64,000 bases of DNA, taken from assembly GCA_002307275.1 (NCBI GenBank), contig DBTX01000008.1:38039-102038 (forward strand), read 5' to 3'. This DNA comes from Hungateiclostridiaceae bacterium UBA1305 (GTDB lineage: Bacteria > Bacillota > Clostridia > Acetivibrionales > DTU013). The position numbers were made by a program, and so were the translations under genes. This document shows positions 26,738 to 35,049 of this stretch, one piece after another. The stretch's first letter is position 1. The number at the start of each line of letters is the position of its first letter. The notes under the pieces are model-generated. The model did no database searches. It saw nothing but the letters and a program-made list of their open reading frames with translations, and was not told where the DNA came from.

Positions 26738-26914
26738 ACAAAAAAAACAAAGGGTTGAACCTTTTCCCTTTGCTGTTTTAAATATTATTGGAAAAAGCAG
26801 TTGCATCCTGTCATTAATGATCCGAATTAATTGTTCAGCCATAAAAGGGCAAACTACCCCTTCATTTAGCTAAATCAATTGTGAGGATTTCATAATGACA
26901 CATATGCAGCCCAT
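26738..26914 (-). promoter_or_regulatory. Transcription attenuator with leader peptides upstream of the MFS pump
   Basis: Reading the minus strand, a short leader frame (MGCICVIMKSSQLI, 26914 to 26870) follows AAGGAG at 26916-26923; a second (MCHYEILTIDLAK, 26903 to 26862) overlaps it. Next come four complementary segments: AAGGGG (26857-26862), CCCTTTT (26843-26849), CAAAGGG (26766-26772) and CCCTTTG (26748-26754) followed by seven Ts. Segments 3 and 4 make an intrinsic terminator directly before the pump's ribosome site; 2 and 3 can make an antiterminator; 1 and 2 can pair to free 3. A ribosome stalled at the leader end would cover segment 1 and allow read-through. Structure is seen in sequence; induction by an antibiotic is inferred. 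Confidence 0.65.
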
Positions 26915-26939
26915 TTCTCCTTGTCTACAGTATCGCTAT

Positions 26940-26969
26940 ATTATACTTCTATATTGATTCAAATGTAAA
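26940..26969 (-). promoter_or_regulatory. Promoter of the MFS pump leader
   Basis: On the minus strand, TTTACA (26964-26969), an 18-bp spacer and TATAAT (26940-26945) place the transcription start near 26933, about 10 nt before the leader ribosome site. Confidence 0.6.
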
Positions 26970-27045
26970 TATGTTTCAATCTTTTTATAGGAACTATCTT
27001 TATCTATCTTTATCTGATAAAACCCTTGAATAGTTATCTTTAATC

Positions 27046-29673
27046 TTACTTCATTTCATGCTCGTTATTCCCGTTATAAGCGGTCCTGTAAATCGTCTCA
27101 AGCTCGCTTACCAGCGGCAGTCTTGGATTTGCTGTCGTGCATTGATCTCCGAAAGCCTTATCCGCAAGCTCGCTCACCTTTTCATTGAACCTTCTGCTGT
27201 CTACCTTGCATTCAGCTATGGTCATAGGCATATTCAATTCCATCATCAAGGCCCTGACTGCCTGAATCAGACTCCGCACTCCCTCCTGCACCGTTGAAGC
27301 CGGAAGGCCAAGTGCTTTTGCTATTTCTGCATATTTTTTATCTGCGATGAAGGTCTCATATTTCGGGAAAGCAACAAATTTTGTTGGCTTTTGAGCATTG
27401 TATTCTATGACATAGGGCAATAACACCGCATTCGCCCTGCCGTGCGGAATATGGAATTCGCCGCCCAGCTTGTGAGCCAGACTGTGATTTACGCCAAGAA
27501 ACGCATTGGTAAAGGCCATACCTGCAATACAGGAAGCATTGTGCATTTTCTCTCTGGCAAGACGGTTGTTCCCATCCTTATAAGCTATGGGCAGGTATTC
27601 AAATACCAGTTGGATCGCTTTGATTGCAAGGCCATCGGTAAAATCCGAGGCCAATATGGACACATAGGCTTCAATCGCATGCGTGAGTACATCAAGTCCG
27701 GTATCTGCCGTTACGCCTGGCGGTACGGTCATCACATATTCCGGATCGATGATTGCCACATCCGGTGTCAATTCATAATCAGCCAGAGGATATTTCACAT
27801 TCCGTTCCGTATCTGTAATAACCGCAAAGGAAGTCACTTCGGAGCCCGTTCCTGAAGTGGTCGGTATCGCTACCATTTGGGCTTTCTTCCCTAATTTCGG
27901 GAACTTGTAGACTCTTTTGCGGATATCCAGGAATTTGATCTTCATCGAGTTGAAATCTGCATCCGGGTGCTCATAGAAGAGCCACATCCCTTTGGCTGCG
28001 TCAATTGCCGATCCGCCGCCCAGAGCGATGATCACGTCCGGTTTGAACCTGTTCATCTGCTCACAGCCCTTCATGATGGTGTTCACGGAAGGATCCGGCT
28101 CAACCTCGGCGAATATTTCACAATGAACATACTGCTGCCGCTTTCTCAGGTAATACAACACCTTGTCAACATACCCCGCTTTCACCATATATGGGTCGGT
28201 TACGATGAAGGCCTTTGAAATGTCGGGCATATCAGTCAGATACCGGGTTGCGCCGAATTCAAAGTAAATTTTCTCTGGAATCTTGAACCACTGCATATTT
28301 ACCTTTCTCCTTGCAACCCTCTTTTTGTTGAGCAGGTTCACCACAGAAACATTCTGCGTAGTGGAATTCTTCCCGTAAGAACCGCAGCCCAATGTCAGCG
28401 ACGGCATGGTGGTATTGTAAATATCTCCGATGGCGCCGTGGGTGGATGGTGAATTGACCATCAGACGGCCGGCTTTCACTCTGTTGGAAAACTCATCAAT
28501 GACGTTCTCATCCTGTGAATGGATAACTGCAGAATGGCCCAGTCCGCCGAACTCGACCATTTGTTCCGCTCTATTGATACCTTCACTGGAAGAATCAACG
28601 ATATAATAAGCCAGAATCGGGCTTAGCTTTTCCCTTGACAGCGGATACTCCGGTCCAACCTCCTCCTGATAGGCAATCAGGATCTTTGTGGTTTCAGGTA
28701 CTGTCAGCCCAGCCAGTTCGGCTATCGTGAAGGCAGATTGTCCGACCACACTTGGATTCATGGCGCATTTGTCCTCATCTATGGCAGTTTTGGCAAGCTT
28801 CTCTGTTTCCTCCGGGGTAAGAAATACACATCCGTTTTCCTTCATAAAAACTTCAAAATCCCCTGATATTTCCCTGTCTACGATAACAGCCTGTTCTGAA
28901 GCACAAATCATACCGTTATCGAAGGTTTTTGACAGGATAAGATCCGTTACTGCTCTCTTCAGATTGGCTGTTTTTTCGATATAACAGGGCACATTTCCGG
29001 GTCCGACACCAAGAGCGGGTTTTCCTGTGCTATATGCCGACTGGACCATTCCGGCTCCTCCGGTCGCAAGAATCAGAGATATATCCTTGTGGTTCATCAA
29101 CAGCCGGGTAGACTCGATGGAAGGTTTCTCGACCCATTGAATGCAGCCTTCCGGCGCTCCGGCTGACAATGCTGCTTCTCTCAGGATTCTTGCCGCCTCT
29201 GCGCTGCACTTCTGAGCAGAAGGGTGGAATGCAAATATAATCGGATTTCTTGTTTTTATGGCAATCAGCGCTTTAAACATCGTTGTCGAGGTTGGATTGG
29301 TTACCGGAGTAACGGCTGCTATTACACCAACGGGTTCTGCCACCTCATTGTAACCTTCGTTTTCATTTTCATTAATTATTCCGACAGTCTTGATATCTTT
29401 AATACTGTTATAAATGTATTCCGTAGCAAAAATGTTTTTTGTGATTTTGTCTTCATAGACTCCCCTGCCTGTTTCCTCCACTGCCATTTTGGCAAGCCTC
29501 ATCTGGTCATTCAGCCCTGCGATTGCCATGCTCTTGACGATTTCGTCAATTCTCCCCTGATCGAAATGCATAAACTGCTCAAGTGCCTTTAGTGCCCTGG
29601 AAGCCAAATCGTCAATGGATGTTTTTACTTCCAACGAATCATTGTTTTCCTGAGTTTTCATTTTCTCTGACAT
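27046..29673 (-). CDS. adhE: Bifunctional acetaldehyde-CoA / alcohol dehydrogenase
   Basis: An 875-residue fused enzyme converting acetyl-CoA to acetaldehyde and then to ethanol with two NADH, the main ethanol route in clostridia. Residues about 20-450 form the CoA-acylating aldehyde dehydrogenase with catalytic cysteine in NGMICASEQA; about 460-870 is the iron-dependent alcohol dehydrogenase with GGGSAIDAAKG and the metal-binding HKLGGEFHIPHGRANA. Length matches AdhE of other Firmicutes, where it forms spirosome filaments. AGGAGG precedes the ATG. Two Rex-type operators flank a near-consensus promoter upstream, so the gene should be derepressed when NADH/NAD+ is high. Confidence 0.97.
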   Translation of the reverse strand: MSEKMKTQENNDSLEVKTSIDDLASRALKALEQFMHFDQGRIDEIVKSMAIAGLNDQMRLAKMAVEETGRGVYEDKITKNIFATEYIYNSIKDIKTVGIINENENEGYNEVAEPVGVIAAVTPVTNPTSTTMFKALIAIKTRNPIIFAFHPSAQKCSAEAARILREAALSAGAPEGCIQWVEKPSIESTRLLMNHKDISLILATGGAGMVQSAYSTGKPALGVGPGNVPCYIEKTANLKRAVTDLILSKTFDNGMICASEQAVIVDREISGDFEVFMKENGCVFLTPEETEKLAKTAIDEDKCAMNPSVVGQSAFTIAELAGLTVPETTKILIAYQEEVGPEYPLSREKLSPILAYYIVDSSSEGINRAEQMVEFGGLGHSAVIHSQDENVIDEFSNRVKAGRLMVNSPSTHGAIGDIYNTTMPSLTLGCGSYGKNSTTQNVSVVNLLNKKRVARRKVNMQWFKIPEKIYFEFGATRYLTDMPDISKAFIVTDPYMVKAGYVDKVLYYLRKRQQYVHCEIFAEVEPDPSVNTIMKGCEQMNRFKPDVIIALGGGSAIDAAKGMWLFYEHPDADFNSMKIKFLDIRKRVYKFPKLGKKAQMVAIPTTSGTGSEVTSFAVITDTERNVKYPLADYELTPDVAIIDPEYVMTVPPGVTADTGLDVLTHAIEAYVSILASDFTDGLAIKAIQLVFEYLPIAYKDGNNRLAREKMHNASCIAGMAFTNAFLGVNHSLAHKLGGEFHIPHGRANAVLLPYVIEYNAQKPTKFVAFPKYETFIADKKYAEIAKALGLPASTVQEGVRSLIQAVRALMMELNMPMTIAECKVDSRRFNEKVSELADKAFGDQCTTANPRLPLVSELETIYRTAYNGNNEHEMK

Positions 29674-29738
29674 TTTCTATTACCTCCTGTCACGATATTA
29701 TTTCCAACTATACAGATAATTTATTTGATTGCACCGCA

Positions 29739-29756
29739 TTGTTAATTAATTAACAA
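29739..29756. promoter_or_regulatory. Rex operator 1 of adhE
   Basis: TTGTTAATTAATTAACAA at 29739-29756 is a perfect 18-bp palindrome fitting the Rex consensus TTGTTAAnnnnTTAACAA. It lies just downstream of the adhE -10 box, around the expected transcription start. Confidence 0.85.
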
Positions 29757-29760
29757 TTTA

Positions 29761-29790
29761 ATTATAGTCCATTTGTTAATTAATTGTCAA
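29761..29790 (-). promoter_or_regulatory. adhE promoter overlapping a second Rex-like site
   Basis: On the minus strand, TTGACA (29785-29790), an 18-bp spacer and TATAAT (29761-29766) form a near-consensus promoter. The segment 29773-29790, TTGTTAATTAATTGTCAA, has one perfect Rex half-site and one with two mismatches, covering the -35 box. The rest of the gap to 29996 shows no further element. Confidence 0.75.
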
Positions 29791-29996
29791 TGTTTTATTA
29801 GAGAAAATAGCAATAATCTGTTTTCAAGTCGGAAGATTTAGAAATAGCTGCATGGAAATTGTAGAATAATACAGCTATAATGAAAGACAGTGAAATTGGT
29901 GAGGCACATTGTTGAGTGAATGGTTGGATACGCAGGATGTGTATTGAAGTAAGTCTGATAGAATTATAGTAAATTTTAGCAAATTTTAGGTATAAA

Positions 29997-30605
29997 TTAT
30001 TCTTCTATATCATCTCCGAGGTTCAATTGAACTTCGACTGAAGCAGTCAAATTTTCAAGTTCATCACCGGATTTTTCATCCATATGCAGGATATAGTTCA
30101 AATCAATAAAATCGCCGTTAGTCAGTCTAAAGCTTCTCATTGTGGAATAATTTTCGTCAGTATTGCCATTGTTCGCTTTCATAAGCTGTAAAAAACTTCT
30201 ATCTTTAAAAAGAGTCTCATTGAAAATCAGGAGTTTACCCTTTTTTATAGTCAGTTTCATATTCTCTAAAAATGAATCATATACCAAATCATAACCCATG
30301 CCATATTCAGAATTTTTTAAGGTAACATTGACATTCAAATCCTTCAATATAAGCGACTTGTAATTATTATAAACCCTTATCACACCATTATACTCTTTTC
30401 CAGGATACCATAATTCGTTACCCAGCAAGTCCCCTTCACAAACAGTCCGACCCTGCTCATCCACAGTAACTGTAACATCCGGCTTATTCAAATCAGCATT
30501 TGCATAGGTAATACTTAAAACACCCTGAAATAAACAAATGGCAACTATTACAATTAAAATAATATTCAATACTTTTTTCACTGTATCTTTCCCACTTTTT
30601 ATCAC
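29997..30605 (-). CDS. Small exported protein of the SipW/TasA-like island
   Basis: About 202 residues with an N-terminal hydrophobic export or anchor segment (VLNIILIVIVAICLFQGVLSI) and a beta-rich extracellular part. Its end, FIDLNYILHMDEKSGDELEN and the following strand, resembles the C-terminal pattern of camelysin/TasA-type proteins, but there is no clear GYAYW signal motif. No family recognised with confidence. The start is uncertain: GTG at 30605 follows GAGGTGG, and a GTG nine codons from it is possible. It lies 134 nt downstream of the DUF5305 gene on the same strand. Confidence 0.6.
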   Translation of the reverse strand: MIKSGKDTVKKVLNIILIVIVAICLFQGVLSITYANADLNKPDVTVTVDEQGRTVCEGDLLGNELWYPGKEYNGVIRVYNNYKSLILKDLNVNVTLKNSEYGMGYDLVYDSFLENMKLTIKKGKLLIFNETLFKDRSFLQLMKANNGNTDENYSTMRSFRLTNGDFIDLNYILHMDEKSGDELENLTASVEVQLNLGDDIEE

Positions 30606-30739
30606 ACATACCACCTCGCATATGCTTAATATTGTAAATTAATTCGCACGGTTTTCACCCCCACTAAAAAATAGTTTGAAGTACTTCATTGTGATTATCT
30701 TAAATAGTACATATGTAGTATCTGTGTACTTCATTAAAA

Positions 30740-31918
30740 TCAGGATGAAGTGTTTTCACCTGTAACCGGATTAGGTTTCATGATAATGTGTTCATGTTCA
30801 CCCTGGTCTTTATTTATTTTGCTGATATATTCCCACAGGTCAAACAAGTACATCCTTTCATTATCATAAACAAAAAACCATGAAATGCTGCTGTATTCGG
30901 AATCATACCTGTATAAAACCGGTTTCTGGATCTCATCTGAAATCCTGATCAGGTCGTCGATCGATCTGACCATTATGTAGTTGCAATAATCATCAGATTT
31001 TGCATTGCTCAAAGCTGCAAGTCGATTCCCATATTTTTTGAAGATTTTATCCAATGCCTTTAAATAATCACTCTTTCGAGGCTTGGTTGCAGTAAAAAAG
31101 ATTATAAATACCAGCAGAATTACCAGCAAACCTGCACCTGCACCATATGAGATTAAAAGCAAGGTATTCACAGGAAGCAGCACCTTTTTTACTTCTTCAA
31201 TTGCTCCCGGTTTCTCCGGCAACTCATTTTTCGTTATACTGAAGCTGTTACTACCTAACGGAATAACTATGGATTGGGATGCCTTATCTTCGATCAACCC
31301 TTTACCCGTATCGGCATGCAAATTAATATTCATTGTGACTATAAGCCTTGTTTGAAGGCTTAATTTCGAAGCTTCAATCACTTTTTGGGCAAAGTCGTTG
31401 TAATCTGAATATTTTAGTGAAACATTCTTTGTGATCGAAACAGCTTTGTCCGTCAGTTCCAGCGAAGACTCCGGTAAAAGATTATATTCCTTTTTCCATA
31501 CTGCTTTGACTGCCGATTCCGTTTTATCTCCACTTTCAACAACTTTTGCATTATCTCCGGCCTCATTCTGTCCGTTCTGGTATCCCTCTATCACCGCCAC
31601 AATATTATAATCCGCCTTAATATCGGCTTGCTTGTCTCCATTGAATTCATACGAGAAAACAGCCTGGATGATATCGGAAAATTCCGTTATATACACTCCC
31701 CCTTCCTCCTGGCTGGGCGCCGTATTTAAAATATTCGGTTTTAGTAGGACTTCGTAGTTTATGTTCCCTTTACTGCTCCATGTAAAGGCTTTATTTTTTA
31801 CATTCTTGAAATTTGGTGTAGTTAACTCAAAATAAAATAAAAATGGCAAAACTATTATCAGCACGCTCGCAAGAGGAATAACTACCCTCTTCAAATTTCT
31901 GTTAATACCTGTTTTCAT
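30740..31918 (-). CDS. DUF5305-like membrane protein
   Basis: A 392-residue protein with an N-terminal transmembrane helix (about 12-30), a long extracellular beta-rich region (about 35-255), a second transmembrane helix (about 262-285, LLISYGAGAGLLVILLVFII), and a cytoplasmic C-terminal domain of about 100 residues. This layout and the YxVxA/YNIVAVIEGY-type strands match DUF5305, which in archaea and bacteria is often encoded beside signal peptidases of the ER type, as here. GAGGAG precedes the ATG. Function unknown; an assembly or sorting factor for the secreted proteins of this island is inference. Confidence 0.65.
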   Translation of the reverse strand: MKTGINRNLKRVVIPLASVLIIVLPFLFYFELTTPNFKNVKNKAFTWSSKGNINYEVLLKPNILNTAPSQEEGGVYITEFSDIIQAVFSYEFNGDKQADIKADYNIVAVIEGYQNGQNEAGDNAKVVESGDKTESAVKAVWKKEYNLLPESSLELTDKAVSITKNVSLKYSDYNDFAQKVIEASKLSLQTRLIVTMNINLHADTGKGLIEDKASQSIVIPLGSNSFSITKNELPEKPGAIEEVKKVLLPVNTLLLISYGAGAGLLVILLVFIIFFTATKPRKSDYLKALDKIFKKYGNRLAALSNAKSDDYCNYIMVRSIDDLIRISDEIQKPVLYRYDSEYSSISWFFVYDNERMYLFDLWEYISKINKDQGEHEHIIMKPNPVTGENTSS

Positions 31919-32008
31919 ATTGTACTCTCCTCAAACTAGTCCATAATAATCCATCCGTCTTCGATTCTACCATATTATGTAATTTTTTCAAAGGGGAATA
32001 TTTATTTT

Positions 32009-32039
32009 TTGGAAAATATGTCAGCATACAGGTTATACT
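32009..32039 (+). promoter_or_regulatory. Candidate promoter for the first TasA-like gene
   Basis: TTGGAA (32009-32014) and TATACT (32034-32039) are spaced 19 bp apart (18 with TTATAC). The implied 5' leader of about 210 nt to the ATG at 32256 contains small stem-loops but matches no riboswitch I know. This covers the divergent gap 31919-32255. Confidence 0.35.
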
Positions 32040-32255
32040 ACTAAAGTAGCATTTACTGAAGCAATTGCGTTATCAAAGTTACCTCCATTGTACCAGCGAA
32101 AATTATCCTTTTATACGCCGCAATGGGACCAGAAAAATTTTATACTGTTAAAGGATGCTGCAATAAGCAGAAAATGCTACGCCGGCAGATAGTTTCCTGA
32201 TTATTGCGGTTAATTATGATCATTGAAAATTAAATTTGAAAAGGAGATTTCTAAT

Positions 32256-32858
32256 ATGAAAAAGACAAGGTTTTTAGTTCTTGCCCTAGCCGTAGCTGTA
32301 ATGCTGATGGGCGCTGGTTATGCATGGTGGAGTGAAACCGTTACGATTACAACAGACGTTACAACAGGGTATTTGGATGTTGATCTTGCTGCAGTAACAC
32401 CAAATACAGCGAGTTCTGATTATGTGGGTGTAACAGTTACACCTGTGTCAAGCATTGAAGGCAATGACAATGGCGAAGTTTGCAATATCGACGTAACTAA
32501 CTTATACCCTGGCGCTTTTGGCTCAGGTATAGTCGCTGTTAAAAATACTGGCACAATGAAGGTCAAACTTGGCAAGCCAATTGTAACCTTTACAGATAAC
32601 AATGCCGCAGTTCGTGGTTATGATTATGTTGGCATCAGCTACAGCCCGTCACTTACAGATGATAGTTCTCCAGTTTCTCTTTCCATAAACCCTAACAACG
32701 GAGAGTGCACCTTCTCCGGCGACGTATTTCTTGTTCCCGGCGAAACCTGCTATTTTACAATCACAGCATCCATGCCTTCAAACGAACAAGGGGATGAATT
32801 TAAGAGCGATTTATCATTCAGATTTGCACCTGAATTCCTCCAGTGGAATCAGCAGTAA
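32256..32858 (+). CDS. SipW-dependent TasA/camelysin-like secreted protein 1
   Basis: A 200-residue secreted protein. The N-terminus is a SipW-type signal peptide ending in the diagnostic GAGYAWWSETVTI, after which TasA/CalY-type proteins are cleaved. The mature part has the TasA-like pattern GYLDVDL, then a central segment with NLYPGAFGSGIVAVKNTG and a C-terminal strand pair. In Bacillus such proteins polymerise into matrix fibres. The ATG at 32256 is preceded by AAGGAG. It is followed by a second gene of the same type and lies in a cluster with its own signal peptidase and two-component system. Confidence 0.8.
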   Translation: MKKTRFLVLALAVAVMLMGAGYAWWSETVTITTDVTTGYLDVDLAAVTPNTASSDYVGVTVTPVSSIEGNDNGEVCNIDVTNLYPGAFGSGIVAVKNTGTMKVKLGKPIVTFTDNNAAVRGYDYVGISYSPSLTDDSSPVSLSINPNNGECTFSGDVFLVPGETCYFTITASMPSNEQGDEFKSDLSFRFAPEFLQWNQQ

Positions 32859-32874
32859 TATTTGTTCAATTACG

Positions 32875-32903
32875 CAAAGCAGAGGTTCATTGCCTCTGCT
32901 TTG
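32875..32903 (+). terminator. Hairpin after TasA-like gene 1
   Basis: Perfect 11-bp arms CAAAGCAGAGG (32875-32885) and complement (32893-32903) with a 7-nt loop follow the stop codon by 17 nt. The trailing sequence is only moderately T-rich, so partial termination, leaving more of gene 1 than of gene 2, is possible. Confidence 0.6.
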
Positions 32904-32913
32904 TCGATTTAAA

Positions 32914-32968
32914 TCAAGTGCCCAGCTCCCTTGTTTACTAAAGTTATACAGGAAAGCTGAGCACTTCA
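32914..32968 (+). other. Second stem-loop in the leader of TasA-like gene 2
   Basis: AAGTGCCCAGCTCCCTTG pairs with CAGGAAAGCTGAGCACTT over about 15 of 18 positions, giving a long stem ending 27 nt before the ATG at 32995. No T-tract follows. It could stabilise the downstream transcript or control translation. Confidence 0.45.
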
Positions 32969-32994
32969 TTATATGAAGAAGGGAGGAAATTGCT

Positions 32995-33744
32995 ATGAAC
33001 CAGGTTAAGCTTCTTGCTCTCATACTTTTACTTTCACTCTCTATTTTAGGAGCAGGGTACGCGTATTGGAGCGAAACTGTAACGATAAACGAAACTGTTT
33101 CTACAGGAGAATTGAGTGTGGAATTTGAACCCTATGATAATCGGATTGAAGTAGAGGATCCGATGGTTCTTTATAACAACAATCCAATAGATTTTCCGGA
33201 TTGCAGAGTAGTACCGTTTACTTTACAGGATGCCAACCATACGTTGTCTGCAGGATTTGTCAACGTATTCCCTGGACTATATTACAGTGTACCTTTTAAA
33301 ATAAAGAATAATGGTACAATACCAGCTATTTTCAAACGCTGTACTGTAACCAGTGATATGGATGACTCATACATTCATCCTGGAGAAAGCGAGGCAGATT
33401 TACTATTACAACTCAATGAAAACTTAAAGATAAGCAGTCTTTATTTTAAGATTTTTGACAGTAACGATAATAAGATAGGCCAGACAATATACTGCGTTAG
33501 TGAAACTACAATTAGCCTTGGTCAATTGGATAGCCAAATAAATTCGGTTCTTGGAAATGGCAATATTAGGCTTGAGCCTGGTCAATACCTTCAGGTGGTA
33601 AGCGATCAAGGTCAAAGTACCGTCAACAAACTGGGTGGGAAAATAAAGTTTTTGTTCAGTTCGGCCTTTGGAAATGAATTCGAAAACAGAAGGTTTAGTG
33701 TCAATATCCATATGGAATGGAAGCAGTATAATGAAATTAACTAA
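32995..33744 (+). CDS. SipW-dependent TasA/camelysin-like secreted protein 2
   Basis: A 249-residue paralogue of the preceding gene product. The signal peptide ends LGAGYAYWSETVTINETVST, nearly the same as in protein 1, and the mature part again has GELSVEF, NVFPGLYYSVPFKIKNNG and a C-terminal beta region. It is about 50 residues longer, with an insertion in the middle of the beta-sandwich. GGGAGG precedes the ATG. It ends at a bidirectional terminator facing the signal-peptidase operon. A minor or capping fibre subunit beside a major one is a possible reading. Confidence 0.78.
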   Translation: MNQVKLLALILLLSLSILGAGYAYWSETVTINETVSTGELSVEFEPYDNRIEVEDPMVLYNNNPIDFPDCRVVPFTLQDANHTLSAGFVNVFPGLYYSVPFKIKNNGTIPAIFKRCTVTSDMDDSYIHPGESEADLLLQLNENLKISSLYFKIFDSNDNKIGQTIYCVSETTISLGQLDSQINSVLGNGNIRLEPGQYLQVVSDQGQSTVNKLGGKIKFLFSSAFGNEFENRRFSVNIHMEWKQYNEIN

Positions 33745-33770
33745 GATCGCTCCTAAAGGTAAACTATCTT

Positions 33771-33797
33771 AAAAAGCCAGCTTAGCCTGGCTTTTTT
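33771..33797. terminator. Bidirectional terminator between TasA-like genes and signal-peptidase operon
   Basis: AAAAAGCCAG, a short loop and CTGGCTTTTTT form a stem with T-tracts on both strands, as needed between convergent genes ending at 33744 (+) and 33813 (-). Confidence 0.8.
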
Positions 33798-33812
33798 GTT
33801 TAGATCTTTTAT

Positions 33813-35021
33813 TCAAAACTCCACCTTCTCCAGAGGCACATCTGTCCTTTGTTTGACCAGCAGAGTCGGCCAGCCGATCTTTGGAACGATCTGAACAATT
33901 TTACCTTTTATATTTTGCTGAAGCACCAGATCCGAATCAGGGGTATTGTTATTGTCTCCCTTTGTACGATAGCTCCTTCCGCTTTTTCCATCCACTATTC
34001 CGATAATTCTATGTGATACAAGGAAATCTTCCATTTTAAACTGAATAATATCTCCTTCAGACAATTTTTTCAAATCCTCTTCCTTTTGAATTTTTTCTAC
34101 AAGGATCACATCTCCAGGCATTATTAGAGGCTCCATGCTGCCTGTTGCTATTACTGAAGGATAAACGGGAAATACACCTACGGCAAACCAGATGACGCCA
34201 ATTGACAGTATGACTGTGACCATCCAGCCTGCGGGGTTTTCCTTAATTCTTTCAGATTTTTTGATAGCTTTTGTTTCCCTGAGATATATGCTTTGCATGA
34301 CAGAAAAAAAGAAAATAGGGCACATAATTCCAATTAGCGCTGCAGTAATCCACTTAAGATTTGGCAGTATTGGAGACAGCCATTGAAATGCCTGCAATAT
34401 GCCCATGTATGCCGCAGCAGGGGCAATCCCTCCGATAAAAGTCAAATAAGTGGCAAATAAATTATGACAAAAGTCTGGCACAAGATACTGCGCAATAAAC
34501 TTTACAGCTTCTTCGGTATTTTTTAGTCCGGTAAATCTGGAAACCGGATAGCCAAGTAGTGTAATAAATAGTGAAATAAATATTAGCATAATAAAATTTT
34601 CTTTTTTGACAAGGCTGACTGTAATGGTTCTTCTGGCCACTTCTCTGCCTGCCACCATTGTTCCCACAGTCAATACATTCAGCAAAATACCTGTGGCCGA
34701 GTGACTGAAGGGACTCTTCCCCAAGCCGTACAAGAGTCCTGCACAGACCTGAACTGCTATATAAACTACGGAAAATATGACAGCCCACCAAAATATATTC
34801 TGTTTTGTTCTCTCAGGTATTCCAGGATGGGCCCTGGGGAAAAGCCATATGATAAAAACCAGTAATACCCATAATAATGGCTTGATGATATTGCTGAATA
34901 TCCCATAATCGATATACTTGCTTACCGGAAGGTTGTCCAATAAATAAATAATCAGCATGAATAAGACCAGCAAAAGGCATCTGCCCTTTGTTGGCCGTGT
35001 TGGTAAATATCTCTTAAGCAT
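33813..35021 (-). CDS. ER/archaeal-type signal peptidase I (SipW-like) with long membrane domain
   Basis: A 402-residue membrane protease. About residues 10-270 contain 7-8 hydrophobic segments, and the catalytic domain occupies the last 130 residues. The nucleophile is in VIATGSMEPLIMPGD; the general base is histidine in FLVSHRIIGI where bacterial LepB has lysine, which defines the ER/SipW type; TKGDNNNTPD supplies the conserved aspartates. SipW of Bacillus is under 200 residues, so the long N-terminal membrane part is unusual. The start is taken at the ATG 35021 behind GGAGG; an ATG six codons earlier would contain that site. It is last in a five-gene operon and should process the GYAYW-type signal peptides encoded around it. 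Confidence 0.85.
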   Translation of the reverse strand: MLKRYLPTRPTKGRCLLLVLFMLIIYLLDNLPVSKYIDYGIFSNIIKPLLWVLLVFIIWLFPRAHPGIPERTKQNIFWWAVIFSVVYIAVQVCAGLLYGLGKSPFSHSATGILLNVLTVGTMVAGREVARRTITVSLVKKENFIMLIFISLFITLLGYPVSRFTGLKNTEEAVKFIAQYLVPDFCHNLFATYLTFIGGIAPAAAYMGILQAFQWLSPILPNLKWITAALIGIMCPIFFFSVMQSIYLRETKAIKKSERIKENPAGWMVTVILSIGVIWFAVGVFPVYPSVIATGSMEPLIMPGDVILVEKIQKEEDLKKLSEGDIIQFKMEDFLVSHRIIGIVDGKSGRSYRTKGDNNNTPDSDLVLQQNIKGKIVQIVPKIGWPTLLVKQRTDVPLEKVEF

Positions 35022-35049
35022 TACACATTTTGCCTCCATTATAAATTAT

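Noticed and set aside
26722..26842. 40-residue N-terminal extension of the MFS protein
   Set aside because: It would translate the terminator stem; the start at 26722 has AGGAGG and begins with a normal MFS first helix.
32046..32255. Leader of TasA-like gene 1 as a riboswitch (c-di-GMP or c-di-AMP)
   Set aside because: I checked for the conserved cores of the c-di-GMP-I and ydaO types and did not find them; only small local stems.
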